From Stenotrophomonas sp. HITSZ_GD (GTDB taxonomy: Bacteria > Pseudomonadota > Gammaproteobacteria > Xanthomonadales > Xanthomonadaceae), in contig NZ_JARQXB010000006.1 in the NCBI RefSeq assembly GCF_029543105.1, positions 62,001-126,000 of the forward strand: a stretch of 64,000 bases of DNA. Direction: 5' to 3'. Made by a program: the position numbers and the translations under genes. Every line of letters starts with the position of its first letter. Position 1 is the stretch's first letter. The notes under the pieces were generated by a model. That model saw only the letters and a list, made by a program, of their open reading frames with translations. It was not told where the DNA came from and searched no databases. Positions 8,706 through 16,961 of this stretch are shown one piece after another.

Positions 8706-8749
8706 CAATCCGTCCTTGCGCGGGATCAACCCCGCACGCGGACGGATTG
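8706..8749 (-). other. Long hairpin between nrdA and the KTSC gene
   Basis: The outer arms CAATCCGTCC / GGACGGATTG are perfect, with a further GC-rich inner stem. There is no U-rich tail on the minus strand. It could cap the nrdA part of the message or act as an attenuator for the downstream genes. Confidence 0.45.
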
Positions 8750-8764
8750 CCGCAGGTCACTGCA

Positions 8765-11170
8765 TTACTGGCACGCCTCGCAGGCTTCCGGGTTCTCCAG
8801 CGAGCAGGCCACCGCCTCGACCGGGGTGTAGGTGCTCACCGTGGTCTTGGCGATCTTGGTCGCCGGGCGCGAACGCAGGTAGTAGGTCGTCTTGATGCCC
8901 TGCTTCCACGCATACATGTACATGGAGGACATCGCGCCGATGTTCGGGCTTTCCATGAACAGGTTGAGCGAGGCGGACTGGTCGATGTAGGCGCCGCGGT
9001 CGGCGGCCATGTCGATCAGCGCGCGCATCGGCAGCTCCCACGCGGTGCGGTAGACCTGGCGCAGGGTTTCCGGGATCTGCGCGATGCCCTGGATCGAACC
9101 TTCGGCCAGCTTGATGGTGTCGCGCATTTCCGCGGTCCACATGCCCAGGCGCTTCAGTTCCTCGACCAGGTAGCGGTTGACCTGCAGGAAGTCGCCCGAC
9201 AGCGTCTCGCGCTTGAACAGGTTGGACACCTGCGGCTCCACGCACTCGTAGCAGCCGGCGATCGAGGCGATCGTGGCGGTCGGCGCGATGGCGATCAGCA
9301 GCGAATTGCGCAGGCCGTGCTCCTTGATGCGGGCGCGCAGGGCGTCCCAGCGCTCGGCGTTCTCCGGCACCACGCCCCAGGCGTCGAACTGCAGCTCGCC
9401 GTTGGCGGCGCGGGTGTCGGCGAAGGACGGGTGCTTGCCACGCTCGGCGGCCAGCTCGCAGGAGGTTTCCAGCGCGTGGAAGTAGATCGTCTCGGCGATC
9501 TTCTGCGACAGCGCGCGGGCCTCGGCCGAGTCGAACGCCAGGCGCTTGCGGAAGAACACATCCTGCAGGCCCATGCAGCCCAGGCCGACCGGGCGCCAGC
9601 GCAGGTTGCCGCGGCGCGCGGTCTCGATCGGGTAGAAGTTCAGGTCGATCACGCGGTCGAGCTGGCGCACGGCCAGGCGCACGGTCTCGGCCAGCTTGTC
9701 GAAGTCGAAATCGCCGTATTCGTCGAAGTGGCGGCCGAGGTTGATCGAGCCGAGGTTGCACACCGCGGTCTCGTCGTTGGAGGTGACCTCCAGGATCTCG
9801 GTGCACAGGTTGGACAGGTGGATGACGTTGCCGGTGCGCAAGGTCTGGTTGCTGGCCTTGTTGCACTTGTCCTTGAAGGTCATCCAGCCGTTGCCGGTCT
9901 CGGCCAGCGTGCGCATCATCCGCGCATACAGCTTGCGGGCGGAAATCGTGCGCTGCGCCTTGCCCTGGGCCTCGGCCTGCACGTAGGCGGCCTCGAAGGC
10001 ATCGCCGTACAGGTCGGTCAGCTCCGGCACGATGCGCGGGTCGAACAGCGACCATTCCTGGTCGGCCTCCACGCGCTTCATGAACAGGTCCGGCACCCAG
10101 TTGGCCAGGTTGAGGTTGTGGGTACGGCGGGCCTCGTCACCGGTGTTGTCGCGCAGCTCGAGGAAGTCCTCGATATCGGCGTGCCAGGTTTCCAGGTACA
10201 CGCAGGCCGCGCCCTTGCGCTTGCCGCCCTGGTTCACCGCGGCGACCGAGGAGTCCAGCGTCTTCAGCCACGGCACGATGCCGTTGGAGTGGCCGTTGGT
10301 GGACTTGATCAGCGAACCGCGCGAACGCACGCGGGTGTAGCTCACGCCGATGCCGCCGCTGAACTTGGAAAGCTGGGCGATGTCGCCGTACTTGGAATAG
10401 ATCGACTCCAGCGAGTCCTGCGGCGAATCCAGCAGGAAGCACGAGGACAGCTGCTCGTGGGTGGTGCCGGAGTTGAACAGGGTCGGCGAGGACGGCAGGT
10501 AGTCCAGGTTGCCCATGCGCTTGTACAGCGCCAGGGTCTCGGGCACATCCTCGCTCAGGGCGCTGGCGATGCGCAGGAAGAACTGCTGCGGGGTCTCGAT
10601 GACCTTGCGGGTGTGCGGATGGCGCAGCAGGTAGCGGTCGTACAGCGTGCGCAGGCCGAAATAGTCGAAGTGCAGGTCCAGCGAGATGTCGATCGCATCG
10701 TTGAGCTTGCGCGCGTTGGTCTGCACGAAGTTCAGCAGGCGGTCGTTGATCAGGCCGACCTCGTGGCCGCGGGCCACGGACTGCGAGAAGGCGTGGATTT
10801 CCTGGCCGGAGACTTCCTTGGCGATGTAGTTGGCCAGCAGGCGCGCGGCCAGGCGGCCGTACTCCGGCTCCTCGCCGATCAGCAGCGCGGCGGTGCGGAT
10901 GGACAGCTCGTCCAGCTCGCGGGTGCTGGCGCCGTTGTACAGGCCGGAGATGGTGCGGGTGGCCACGCGCATCGGGTCCACCGCGTGCAGGCCCTCGCAG
11001 CAGCGCTGCACGGCACGCACGATCTTGTTCAGATCCACCGGTTCGATCGTGCCGTTGCGCTTGGTCACGCCCATGACCGTGGCGGTCGGCGGCGACGTCA
11101 GCAGGAACTGGGCGTCTTTCTCGGTGGCAACGGCGGAAGTTTCGGGCGAGGTCACGGCTCTGTTCTCCAT
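8765..11170 (-). CDS. nrdA: Ribonucleoside-diphosphate reductase, alpha subunit (class Ia)
   Basis: This 801-residue catalytic subunit makes dNDPs from NDPs. Residues 35-125 form an ATP-cone regulatory domain (VTKRNGTIEPVDLNKIV). The barrel has SSCFLLDS, NLCTEIL and the CVEPQVSNLFKRE segment. The C-terminal tail ends CEACQ, the redox-active CxxC that is re-reduced by thioredoxin or glutaredoxin. The start at 11170 (MENRAVTSPE) is the first ATG giving normal length; no strong ribosome-binding site is visible. Two candidate NrdR boxes lie upstream. Confidence 0.94.
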   Translation of the reverse strand: MENRAVTSPETSAVATEKDAQFLLTSPPTATVMGVTKRNGTIEPVDLNKIVRAVQRCCEGLHAVDPMRVATRTISGLYNGASTRELDELSIRTAALLIGEEPEYGRLAARLLANYIAKEVSGQEIHAFSQSVARGHEVGLINDRLLNFVQTNARKLNDAIDISLDLHFDYFGLRTLYDRYLLRHPHTRKVIETPQQFFLRIASALSEDVPETLALYKRMGNLDYLPSSPTLFNSGTTHEQLSSCFLLDSPQDSLESIYSKYGDIAQLSKFSGGIGVSYTRVRSRGSLIKSTNGHSNGIVPWLKTLDSSVAAVNQGGKRKGAACVYLETWHADIEDFLELRDNTGDEARRTHNLNLANWVPDLFMKRVEADQEWSLFDPRIVPELTDLYGDAFEAAYVQAEAQGKAQRTISARKLYARMMRTLAETGNGWMTFKDKCNKASNQTLRTGNVIHLSNLCTEILEVTSNDETAVCNLGSINLGRHFDEYGDFDFDKLAETVRLAVRQLDRVIDLNFYPIETARRGNLRWRPVGLGCMGLQDVFFRKRLAFDSAEARALSQKIAETIYFHALETSCELAAERGKHPSFADTRAANGELQFDAWGVVPENAERWDALRARIKEHGLRNSLLIAIAPTATIASIAGCYECVEPQVSNLFKRETLSGDFLQVNRYLVEELKRLGMWTAEMRDTIKLAEGSIQGIAQIPETLRQVYRTAWELPMRALIDMAADRGAYIDQSASLNLFMESPNIGAMSSMYMYAWKQGIKTTYYLRSRPATKIAKTTVSTYTPVEAVACSLENPEACEACQ

Positions 11171-11441
11171 GATTGAGGCACGCGGTCGCCTGCGGGGGGC
11201 AGGCAACGGAGTGACCGGGACCCGGAAGCGTGGGGAACGGGTGTCGCGGAAGCTGCGACACCCGCGCATGGTCGCGGCGGGCAGCGCTTCCGTTTTCCCC
11301 CGGCCCCCTTCCAGGATGCCTCGGCCGGCGCCGCGTTGGTGCTTTGCACGCGGCCGCCATCGGGACAGCGCCGGCCTCGCCCATCGGGGGCTCCACCGCT
11401 TCGCGCCTGCCGGCGTGACTTGGGTCACGCGCTACCGACGA

Positions 11442-11457
11442 ACCCAAGATAGTGGGG
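11442..11457. promoter_or_regulatory. Candidate NrdR box 1 upstream of nrdA
   Basis: The 16-mer ACCCAAGATAGTGGGG fits the general NrdR pattern acaCwAtATaTwGtgt at most central positions. Together with the second site at 11476 it shares the core CCCAAGATrGTG in opposite orientation, about three helical turns apart, as expected for cooperative NrdR binding. Confidence 0.5.
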
Positions 11458-11475
11458 TCGCCCCGATGCGTCAAC

Positions 11476-11491
11476 ACACCATCTTGGGTGA
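11476..11491. promoter_or_regulatory. Candidate NrdR box 2 upstream of nrdA
   Basis: ACACCATCTTGGGTGA; its reverse complement contains CCCAAGATGGTG, matching box 1 except for one base. The centre-to-centre distance to box 1 is about 34 bases. The rest of the 414-base gap (11171-11584) holds the nrdA promoter region and a further CGTGAC-TTGG-GTCACG inverted repeat at 11414-11429. Confidence 0.45.
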
Positions 11492-11584
11492 TTTGCGTAT
11501 GCCTTGGCGCAAGGGCCATTGGGTTTTGTCAAGCATTCCTTCACGCGCCGGGACTGCGCAAAAGGGCTTCGCGCGGGAGGTTTT

Positions 11585-12325
11585 TCAGCGCGAAGGGGAG
11601 GGTTCGGCCGCTTCGCGCCACTGCACCGCCGCCAGTGCCTGGCGCAGTTGGGCCTGGGCGGCCTCCACCGCGAACGGCGCCTGGCGCGGGGGGTCGTAGA
11701 CCTCCGGCCGGGTCCCGCTGACCACCAGGTCGATCGCCACGCAGTGGCCATGGCGCATGCCGCGGTAGCCATCCACCTGCAGGTAGTGGCTCATGGCCGC
11801 GTCGGCGGCGTGGTAGTGGACGAAGTCCACGCCATCCAGCACCACCGGCTCGGGCGTGCCCTGGGCCTCGGCGGGGGCCTGCATGCAGCCGGCCACGGCC
11901 TGGGGGTCGTCGCTGCGGCCCACCCGCAACTCGGCGGCGGTGATTTCGTTGGAGCCATCAGCCAGCAGCGCGGCCAGCGGCGTGCCGGCCTGGCCCGCGG
12001 GCGCGAACATCGCCCAGCCGGAGGGCGTGAGGAACTGGGGGTGGAACTCGCGCCGCCACTGCAGGCCGGCCGGGGCGGCCAGGTGCAGGCCCGTCAGCAT
12101 GTCGTCGAACGCGTTGCCATCCAGGCTGACCCCGGTGGCCAGCGGCGGTGCGGCCAGCGCAGCGGTGTCGGCGGCGGCCTGCTCGGCCAATGGACGGGCG
12201 GCCTCGCGCGCCACATCCGCGCTGCCGGCCGCGGCGGCCGGGGCCGGCGCGGACTCCTTGCAGCCGGCCAGCGCCAGCATCACGGCGGCCACCACCTGAC
12301 AACGCGCCATCGCCACCTGCCTCAT
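11585..12325 (-). CDS. Lipoprotein of unknown function
   Basis: This 246-residue protein has a signal peptide and lipobox LALAGC near residue 22, so it is a lipid-anchored envelope protein. The start ATG at 12325 has GGAG six bases upstream. An alanine/proline-rich linker follows the cysteine, then a globular domain from about residue 60 (FHPQFLTPSGWAMF, DFVHYHAADAAMSHYLQVDG). I do not recognise the domain. It is about 80 bases downstream of the Pat-type acetyltransferase on the same strand. Confidence 0.7.
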   Translation of the reverse strand: MRQVAMARCQVVAAVMLALAGCKESAPAPAAAAGSADVAREAARPLAEQAAADTAALAAPPLATGVSLDGNAFDDMLTGLHLAAPAGLQWRREFHPQFLTPSGWAMFAPAGQAGTPLAALLADGSNEITAAELRVGRSDDPQAVAGCMQAPAEAQGTPEPVVLDGVDFVHYHAADAAMSHYLQVDGYRGMRHGHCVAIDLVVSGTRPEVYDPPRQAPFAVEAAQAQLRQALAAVQWREAAEPSPSR

Positions 12326-12403
12326 GTCGTACTCCGTTCCACTGGGTGGAGCGATGCTGCCCCAGCACACGTGAACGAGACCGGGCCGGCGCCCGGCGCC
12401 CGT

Positions 12404-15109
12404 TCAGGCCGGCGGCACCTCGCCCACCGGCAGCGACACGTTCATCAGCGAGGCGTCTTCCGGGTCCGGGTGGAGGTGGAAGCCCAGGCTTTCGCACATG
12501 GCCAGCATGGTGCGGTTCTCGCGCAGCACCTGCCCTTCCACCGTCTTCAGGCCCAGCCAGTGCGCGTACTCGATCATGATCCGCATCAGCTGCCAGCCGA
12601 TGCCGTGGCCCTTGAGGTCCGAGCGGATCAGGATGCCGTACTCGCCACGCTCGTAATCGGCGTCGGCATGCAGGCGCACCGCGCCGAGCATCTCGCCGCT
12701 GCGCGGTTCGATGGCGACCAGCGCGATGGAGCGCGCGTAGTCCAGCTGGGTCAGCCGGGCAATGAACTCGTGGCTGAAATGTTTCACCGACTGGAAGAAG
12801 CGCAGCCGCAGGTCCTCGTCGGTGACGCGGGCGAAGAACGCGCGGAACAGCGCGTCGTCCTCCGGCCGCACCGGCCGCACGAGCGCGCGCGCCCCGTCGG
12901 CCAGGGTGATCTGCCGCTCCCACTCCTTGGGATACGGGAAGATCGCAAAGCGTGGATGCCCGCGCCCCTTGTGCAGCCGGCGCGGCGCGCCCACCGCCAC
13001 GCGTGCGTCCAGCGCCAACACGCCCTCGCGGTCGGCCAGCAGCGGGTTGATGTCCAGCTCGAGGATTTCCGGCAGGTCCGCCGCCAGCTGCGCCAGCTTG
13101 ACCAGCACCATCGCCACCGCGCGCTCGTCGGCCGGGGCCACGTCGCGGTAGCCCTTGAGGATGCGCGAGACACGGGTGCGGCCGATCAACTCGTGCGCCA
13201 GGCGCAGGTCCAGCGGCGGCAGCGCCAGTTCACGGTCGTTGATCACCTCCACGGCGGTGCCGCCGCGGCCGAACACGATCACCGGGCCGAACGTCGGGTC
13301 GTCGGCGATGCCGGCGACCAATTCGCGCGCCTTCGGGCGCACCACCGTCGGCTGCACCACCACGCCGGCGATGGCGGCTCCGGGCAACGCCTCGCGCGCG
13401 CGACGCAGGATGCCTTCGGCCGCTTCGCGCACCGCGCCGACACTGGGCAGGTTCAGGCGCACGCCATCGACATCGGATTTGTGCGCGATGTCGTCCGACA
13501 GCACCTTCACCGTCACCGTGGCGCCGCCGGCAATCAACGTCTCGGCCAGCTCGGCGGCCTCGTAGGCGCTGGTGGCGACCTGCACCGGTACGCAGGCGAT
13601 GCCGTAGGCGGCGAGCAGCTGCATCGTGGCGACCGGGTCGAGCCAGCGCTGCCCCTTCGCCAACGCCGCCTCGACCAGCGCGCGCGCGCCGGCCGCGTCC
13701 ACGACGAAGTCCTCCGGCAGGCTGGGCGGCGTTTCCATCAGCGCGGCCTGCGCCTCGCGGTAGCGCACCAGGTGAGTGAAGCCGCGCACCGCGTCGGACT
13801 CGGTGGCGTAGGTCGGCACGCGCGCGGCGTTGAGCGCGGCGATGGCGGCATCGTCGTTGCCCAGCCACACCGCGAACACCGGCTTGTGCCGCTGGTAACG
13901 CCCGCGCTGGCCCAGGCTGCGGGTCAGCGCCTTGGCCGCATCGGCCGACGAGGTAAAGGCGGTGGGTACGTTGATGACCAGCACCGCGTCGTTGTCGGGG
14001 TCTTCCAGCAAGGCGTCGATGGCCCCGGCATACCGCTCGCCGTCGGCATCGACGATGATGTCCACCGGGTTGTCGCGCGACCAACCCTCCGGCAGCACCT
14101 GGTCCAGCCGCGCGATGGTCGCCTCCGACAGCGGCGCCAGGGTGCCGCCCCGCAGGGTGAGCTGGTCCACCGCCAGCCGGCCAATGCCGCCGCCGTTGGA
14201 CAGGATCGCCAGCCGGCGCCCGGGGAACGTGCCGAGGCGGCCGAGGGTTTCGGCGGCGGCGAACAGTTCGTCCAGCGCGCCCACGCGCAGCAGGCCGGCG
14301 CGCGCGAAGGCCGCGCCGTACACCGCGTCGGCGCCGGCCAACGCCTGCGCATGCGTGCTCGCGCCGGCATTGCGCTGCGACTGCCGGCCCGACTTCACCA
14401 CCACTACCGGCTTGGCGCGGGCCGCGGCGCGGGCGGCGGACATGAACTTGCGCGCATCCTTGATGTGCTCGATGTAGAGCAGGATGGCGCGGGTGCGGTG
14501 GTCGGTGGCGAAGTAGTCGAGCAGGTCGCCGAAGTCCACGTCCAGCGTGTCGCCCAGCGAAACCACGGCGGAGAAGCCGACCGAGCGCGCCACGCCCCAC
14601 TCCACCAGCGCGGCGGCGATGGCGCTGGAATCGGAGACCAGCGCCAGGTCGCCCGCCTGCGGCGTGTGCGCGGCGATGCTGGCGTTGAGACGCGCATGCG
14701 GCGCGATGACGCCCAGGCAGTGCGGACCGAGGATGCGCAGCCCCGCCGCGCGGGCGATGCGCTCGACCCGCTCGCCGGCCGAGCCGGGGCCTTCGCCCAG
14801 GTGCGCGGTGAGGATGACCGCGGCGGGCACGCCGCGTTCGGCGGCGGCCTCGATGACCTGCGGCACGATACTGGCCGGCGCGGTGACCACGACCAGGTCC
14901 GGCACCCACGGCAGGTCCTTGAGCTTGCGCACCGTGGCGATGCGATCGATCTCGGGGTAGCGCGGGTTGACCCAGCCGATCTGCCCGGGGAAGCCGCCCG
15001 CGCGCAGATTGCGCACCACCGCGCGCCCGGCCGATCGTTCGCGCGGGCTACCGCCGATGACCGCGACCGATTGCGGCCGGAAGACCGAGGAGAGGTGGTA
15101 GGTACTCAT
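12404..15109 (-). CDS. Pat-type protein lysine acetyltransferase (acyl-CoA synthetase-like + GNAT)
   Basis: This 901-residue protein has an NDP-forming acyl-CoA synthetase-like half: CoA-binding Rossmann region from VIGGSPRERSAGRAV, succinyl-CoA-ligase-like middle, and ATP-grasp around residues 480-690. A C-terminal GNAT domain covers about 725-890 (GEYGILIRSDLKGHGIGWQLM, the acetyl-CoA loop). This is the architecture of PatZ/YfiQ enzymes, which acetylate lysines of acetyl-CoA synthetase and other central-metabolism enzymes. The start at 15109 (MSTYHLSSVF) follows an AGGAGAGG-like stretch; a longer version begins in the promoter. Regulation by cAMP is known in some relatives but nothing here shows it. 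Confidence 0.85.
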   Translation of the reverse strand: MSTYHLSSVFRPQSVAVIGGSPRERSAGRAVVRNLRAGGFPGQIGWVNPRYPEIDRIATVRKLKDLPWVPDLVVVTAPASIVPQVIEAAAERGVPAAVILTAHLGEGPGSAGERVERIARAAGLRILGPHCLGVIAPHARLNASIAAHTPQAGDLALVSDSSAIAAALVEWGVARSVGFSAVVSLGDTLDVDFGDLLDYFATDHRTRAILLYIEHIKDARKFMSAARAAARAKPVVVVKSGRQSQRNAGASTHAQALAGADAVYGAAFARAGLLRVGALDELFAAAETLGRLGTFPGRRLAILSNGGGIGRLAVDQLTLRGGTLAPLSEATIARLDQVLPEGWSRDNPVDIIVDADGERYAGAIDALLEDPDNDAVLVINVPTAFTSSADAAKALTRSLGQRGRYQRHKPVFAVWLGNDDAAIAALNAARVPTYATESDAVRGFTHLVRYREAQAALMETPPSLPEDFVVDAAGARALVEAALAKGQRWLDPVATMQLLAAYGIACVPVQVATSAYEAAELAETLIAGGATVTVKVLSDDIAHKSDVDGVRLNLPSVGAVREAAEGILRRAREALPGAAIAGVVVQPTVVRPKARELVAGIADDPTFGPVIVFGRGGTAVEVINDRELALPPLDLRLAHELIGRTRVSRILKGYRDVAPADERAVAMVLVKLAQLAADLPEILELDINPLLADREGVLALDARVAVGAPRRLHKGRGHPRFAIFPYPKEWERQITLADGARALVRPVRPEDDALFRAFFARVTDEDLRLRFFQSVKHFSHEFIARLTQLDYARSIALVAIEPRSGEMLGAVRLHADADYERGEYGILIRSDLKGHGIGWQLMRIMIEYAHWLGLKTVEGQVLRENRTMLAMCESLGFHLHPDPEDASLMNVSLPVGEVPPA

Positions 15110-15224
15110 GCGCTTACCGTACACGGGAGCGCGTGGGCGCGGTATGCGCGTGCGCAAAGGGTGGCGCCGGCGGTGCCTGCGTGAGTCGCGCCGTTACGCC
15201 ATTGTGCGGGCCTGCGCACGCATG

Positions 15225-15298
15225 TGTAGGAGCGGCTTCGGCCGCGACCGCCATGGGCCGGACCGCGGCGCGGGTCGCGGCCGAAGCACGCGCCTACA
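15225..15298. repeat. REP palindrome pair, copy A
   Basis: TGTAGGAGCGGCTTCGGCCG with its inverted partner (GTCGCGGCCGAAGC...GCCTACA) and a 26-base centre. The same family occurs at 52661 and 61622. The right end overlaps the last codons of mgtE, whose TAG stop lies in the repeat terminus. Confidence 0.75.
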
Positions 15299-16664
15299 AC
15301 AGCGTGCCGCTCAATATCGCCGCGGCGATGCTGAAATAGATCACCAGCCCGGTCACGTCCACCAGCGTGGCCACGAACGGCGCCGAGGCGCTCGCCGGGT
15401 CGAAGCCCAGCCGCTGCAGCACGAAGGGCAACATCGAGCCGGACAGCGATCCGAACGTGACGATGCCCACCAGGGCCGCGCCGATCGTCACCGCCACCAT
15501 CTTCCAGTGCGTGCCGTAGTCGTAGAACCCGGCGTTCTGCCACACCGCGATGCGGATGATCGCCAGCAGCCCGAGGATGCCGCCCAGCACCATGCCGGTC
15601 GGCAGCTCGCGCAACGCCACCTTCCACCAGTCGCGCAGGCGCAGCTCGCGCAGCGCCAGCGAGCGGATCAGCAGCGAGGTGGCCTGCGAGCCGGAGTTGC
15701 CGCCGGAACTCATGATCAGCGGAATGAACAGCGTCAGCACCACCGCCCGGGACAGCTCGTCCTCGAAGTGCTGCATCGCGCTGGCGGTGAGCATCTCGCC
15801 CAGGAACAGCACGCTCAGCCAGCCGGCGCGCTTGCGGATCATCTCGCCGAAGCCGATGTGCATGTACGGCTTGTCCAGCGCCTCGACGCCGCCGAACTTC
15901 TGCACGTCCTCGGTGGACTCCGCGATCAGGGTATCGAGGATGTCGTCCACGGTGACGATGCCCAGCACGTGGCCGGCGGCGTCCACCACCGGGATCGCCA
16001 GCAGGTCGTGGCGGCGGATCAGCCGCGCCACTTCTTCCTGGTCCAGCATCGGGTCCACCGCGATCGGCGGGTTGACCTGGGCCACGTCCAGGATCGGCGT
16101 GTGCGGCAGGCCGGTGATCAGGCGGCGCATGGTCACCACCTGCGCGAGTTGGCGGGTCCGCGGGTCGAGCAGGTAGATGGCGTACACCGTTTCGCGGCTG
16201 CGCTCGACCTCGCGCACGTATTGCAAGGTCTGCCCCACGGTCCAGTCCGCCGGCACGGCGACGAACTCGGTGGTCATCAGCGCGCCGGCGGTGTTGGGCG
16301 GGTAGCGCATCAGCTTCTGGATCGACAGCCGCGCGTCGGTGCCCAGCCGCCACAGCAGCGCCTCGCGCTCGGCCGCGTCCAGTTCGTGGAAGATGTCGGT
16401 GGCGCGGTCGTCGGCCATCTGGCCGAGCAGCGCGGCGGCCACGTCCGGCGGCAGCGCGGCCACCAGCGCGCTGGCATGGCGCAGCTCGGGCTGCTCGAGG
16501 ATCTTCACCGCGCGCGGCTGCGGCAGGGCCGCCAGCATGGCGGTGGCGTCTTCGCGGTCCTGGGCGTTGAGATACTCCACCGCGTCGGCGGTGTTGAGCT
16601 CGGCCAGGGGCGCGATCAGTTCATCGGCGCCCGGCAAGGGACGCAGGAGGTCTTCGTTGTGCAT
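15294..16664 (-). CDS. mgtE: Magnesium transporter MgtE
   Basis: This 456-residue Mg2+ channel has the standard architecture: a cytoplasmic N domain of helical repeats (residues 1-130), two CBS domains (about 140-260, MTTEFVAVPADWTVG and DLLAIPVVDAAGHVLGIVT) that sense Mg2+, and five transmembrane helices (about 285-456). The pore-lining region SSGGNSGSQATSL and the late PFVATLVDVTGLVIYF, with its conserved Asp, are present. The leader can fold into a hairpin that includes the ribosome-binding site. The 3' end abuts a REP element. Confidence 0.93.
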   Translation of the reverse strand: MHNEDLLRPLPGADELIAPLAELNTADAVEYLNAQDREDATAMLAALPQPRAVKILEQPELRHASALVAALPPDVAAALLGQMADDRATDIFHELDAAEREALLWRLGTDARLSIQKLMRYPPNTAGALMTTEFVAVPADWTVGQTLQYVREVERSRETVYAIYLLDPRTRQLAQVVTMRRLITGLPHTPILDVAQVNPPIAVDPMLDQEEVARLIRRHDLLAIPVVDAAGHVLGIVTVDDILDTLIAESTEDVQKFGGVEALDKPYMHIGFGEMIRKRAGWLSVLFLGEMLTASAMQHFEDELSRAVVLTLFIPLIMSSGGNSGSQATSLLIRSLALRELRLRDWWKVALRELPTGMVLGGILGLLAIIRIAVWQNAGFYDYGTHWKMVAVTIGAALVGIVTFGSLSGSMLPFVLQRLGFDPASASAPFVATLVDVTGLVIYFSIAAAILSGTLL

Positions 16665-16665
16665 G

Positions 16666-16708
16666 GTTCGCCTGCAATGCGGCCATCGTCGACGATGGCG
16701 CGGCGAAC
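16666..16708 (-). promoter_or_regulatory. mgtE leader hairpin covering the ribosome-binding site
   Basis: On the minus strand GTTCGCC pairs with GGCGAAC directly before the ATG, enclosing an 18-base perfect palindrome GCCATCGTCGACGATGGC. The 3' arm contains the AGGCG that would be the ribosome-binding site. It does not look like the M-box riboswitch. Confidence 0.4.
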
Positions 16709-16961
16709 CCCCGAAACGATCAGGCGGCTGCCGGCGCTGGCGTCGACCAGGGTCTAGGGTGACTGTCGCTGGACATGGGTTCGGGGACTCCGGAAGGGTG
16801 CGCCGGCGGTCGGGCCGCCGGCGGCGCGCGAAGTCTGCGCCGATGCACCGGGAGGGTCAACCGCGCGGACGGCGCCGGCCCGCGGGCGTTCATCGGCGAT
16901 GGCCCGGGCAGCGCGCGCGGGCCAGGCACGGCCATAATGAAGTCCCCCCTGGAGATGTGCG

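Noticed and set aside
11504-15184. Very long plus-strand open frame (over 1200 codons) opposite the Pat-type gene, and similar frames opposite zwf, MMPL, polA and ankyrin genes
   Set aside because: Composition is Arg/Ala/Gly/His-rich without domains, and there is no ribosome-binding site. It is a by-product of high GC at third positions of the real minus-strand genes.
16665-16961. M-box magnesium riboswitch before mgtE
   Set aside because: None of the conserved M-box helices could be recognised; only a simple hairpin is seen.
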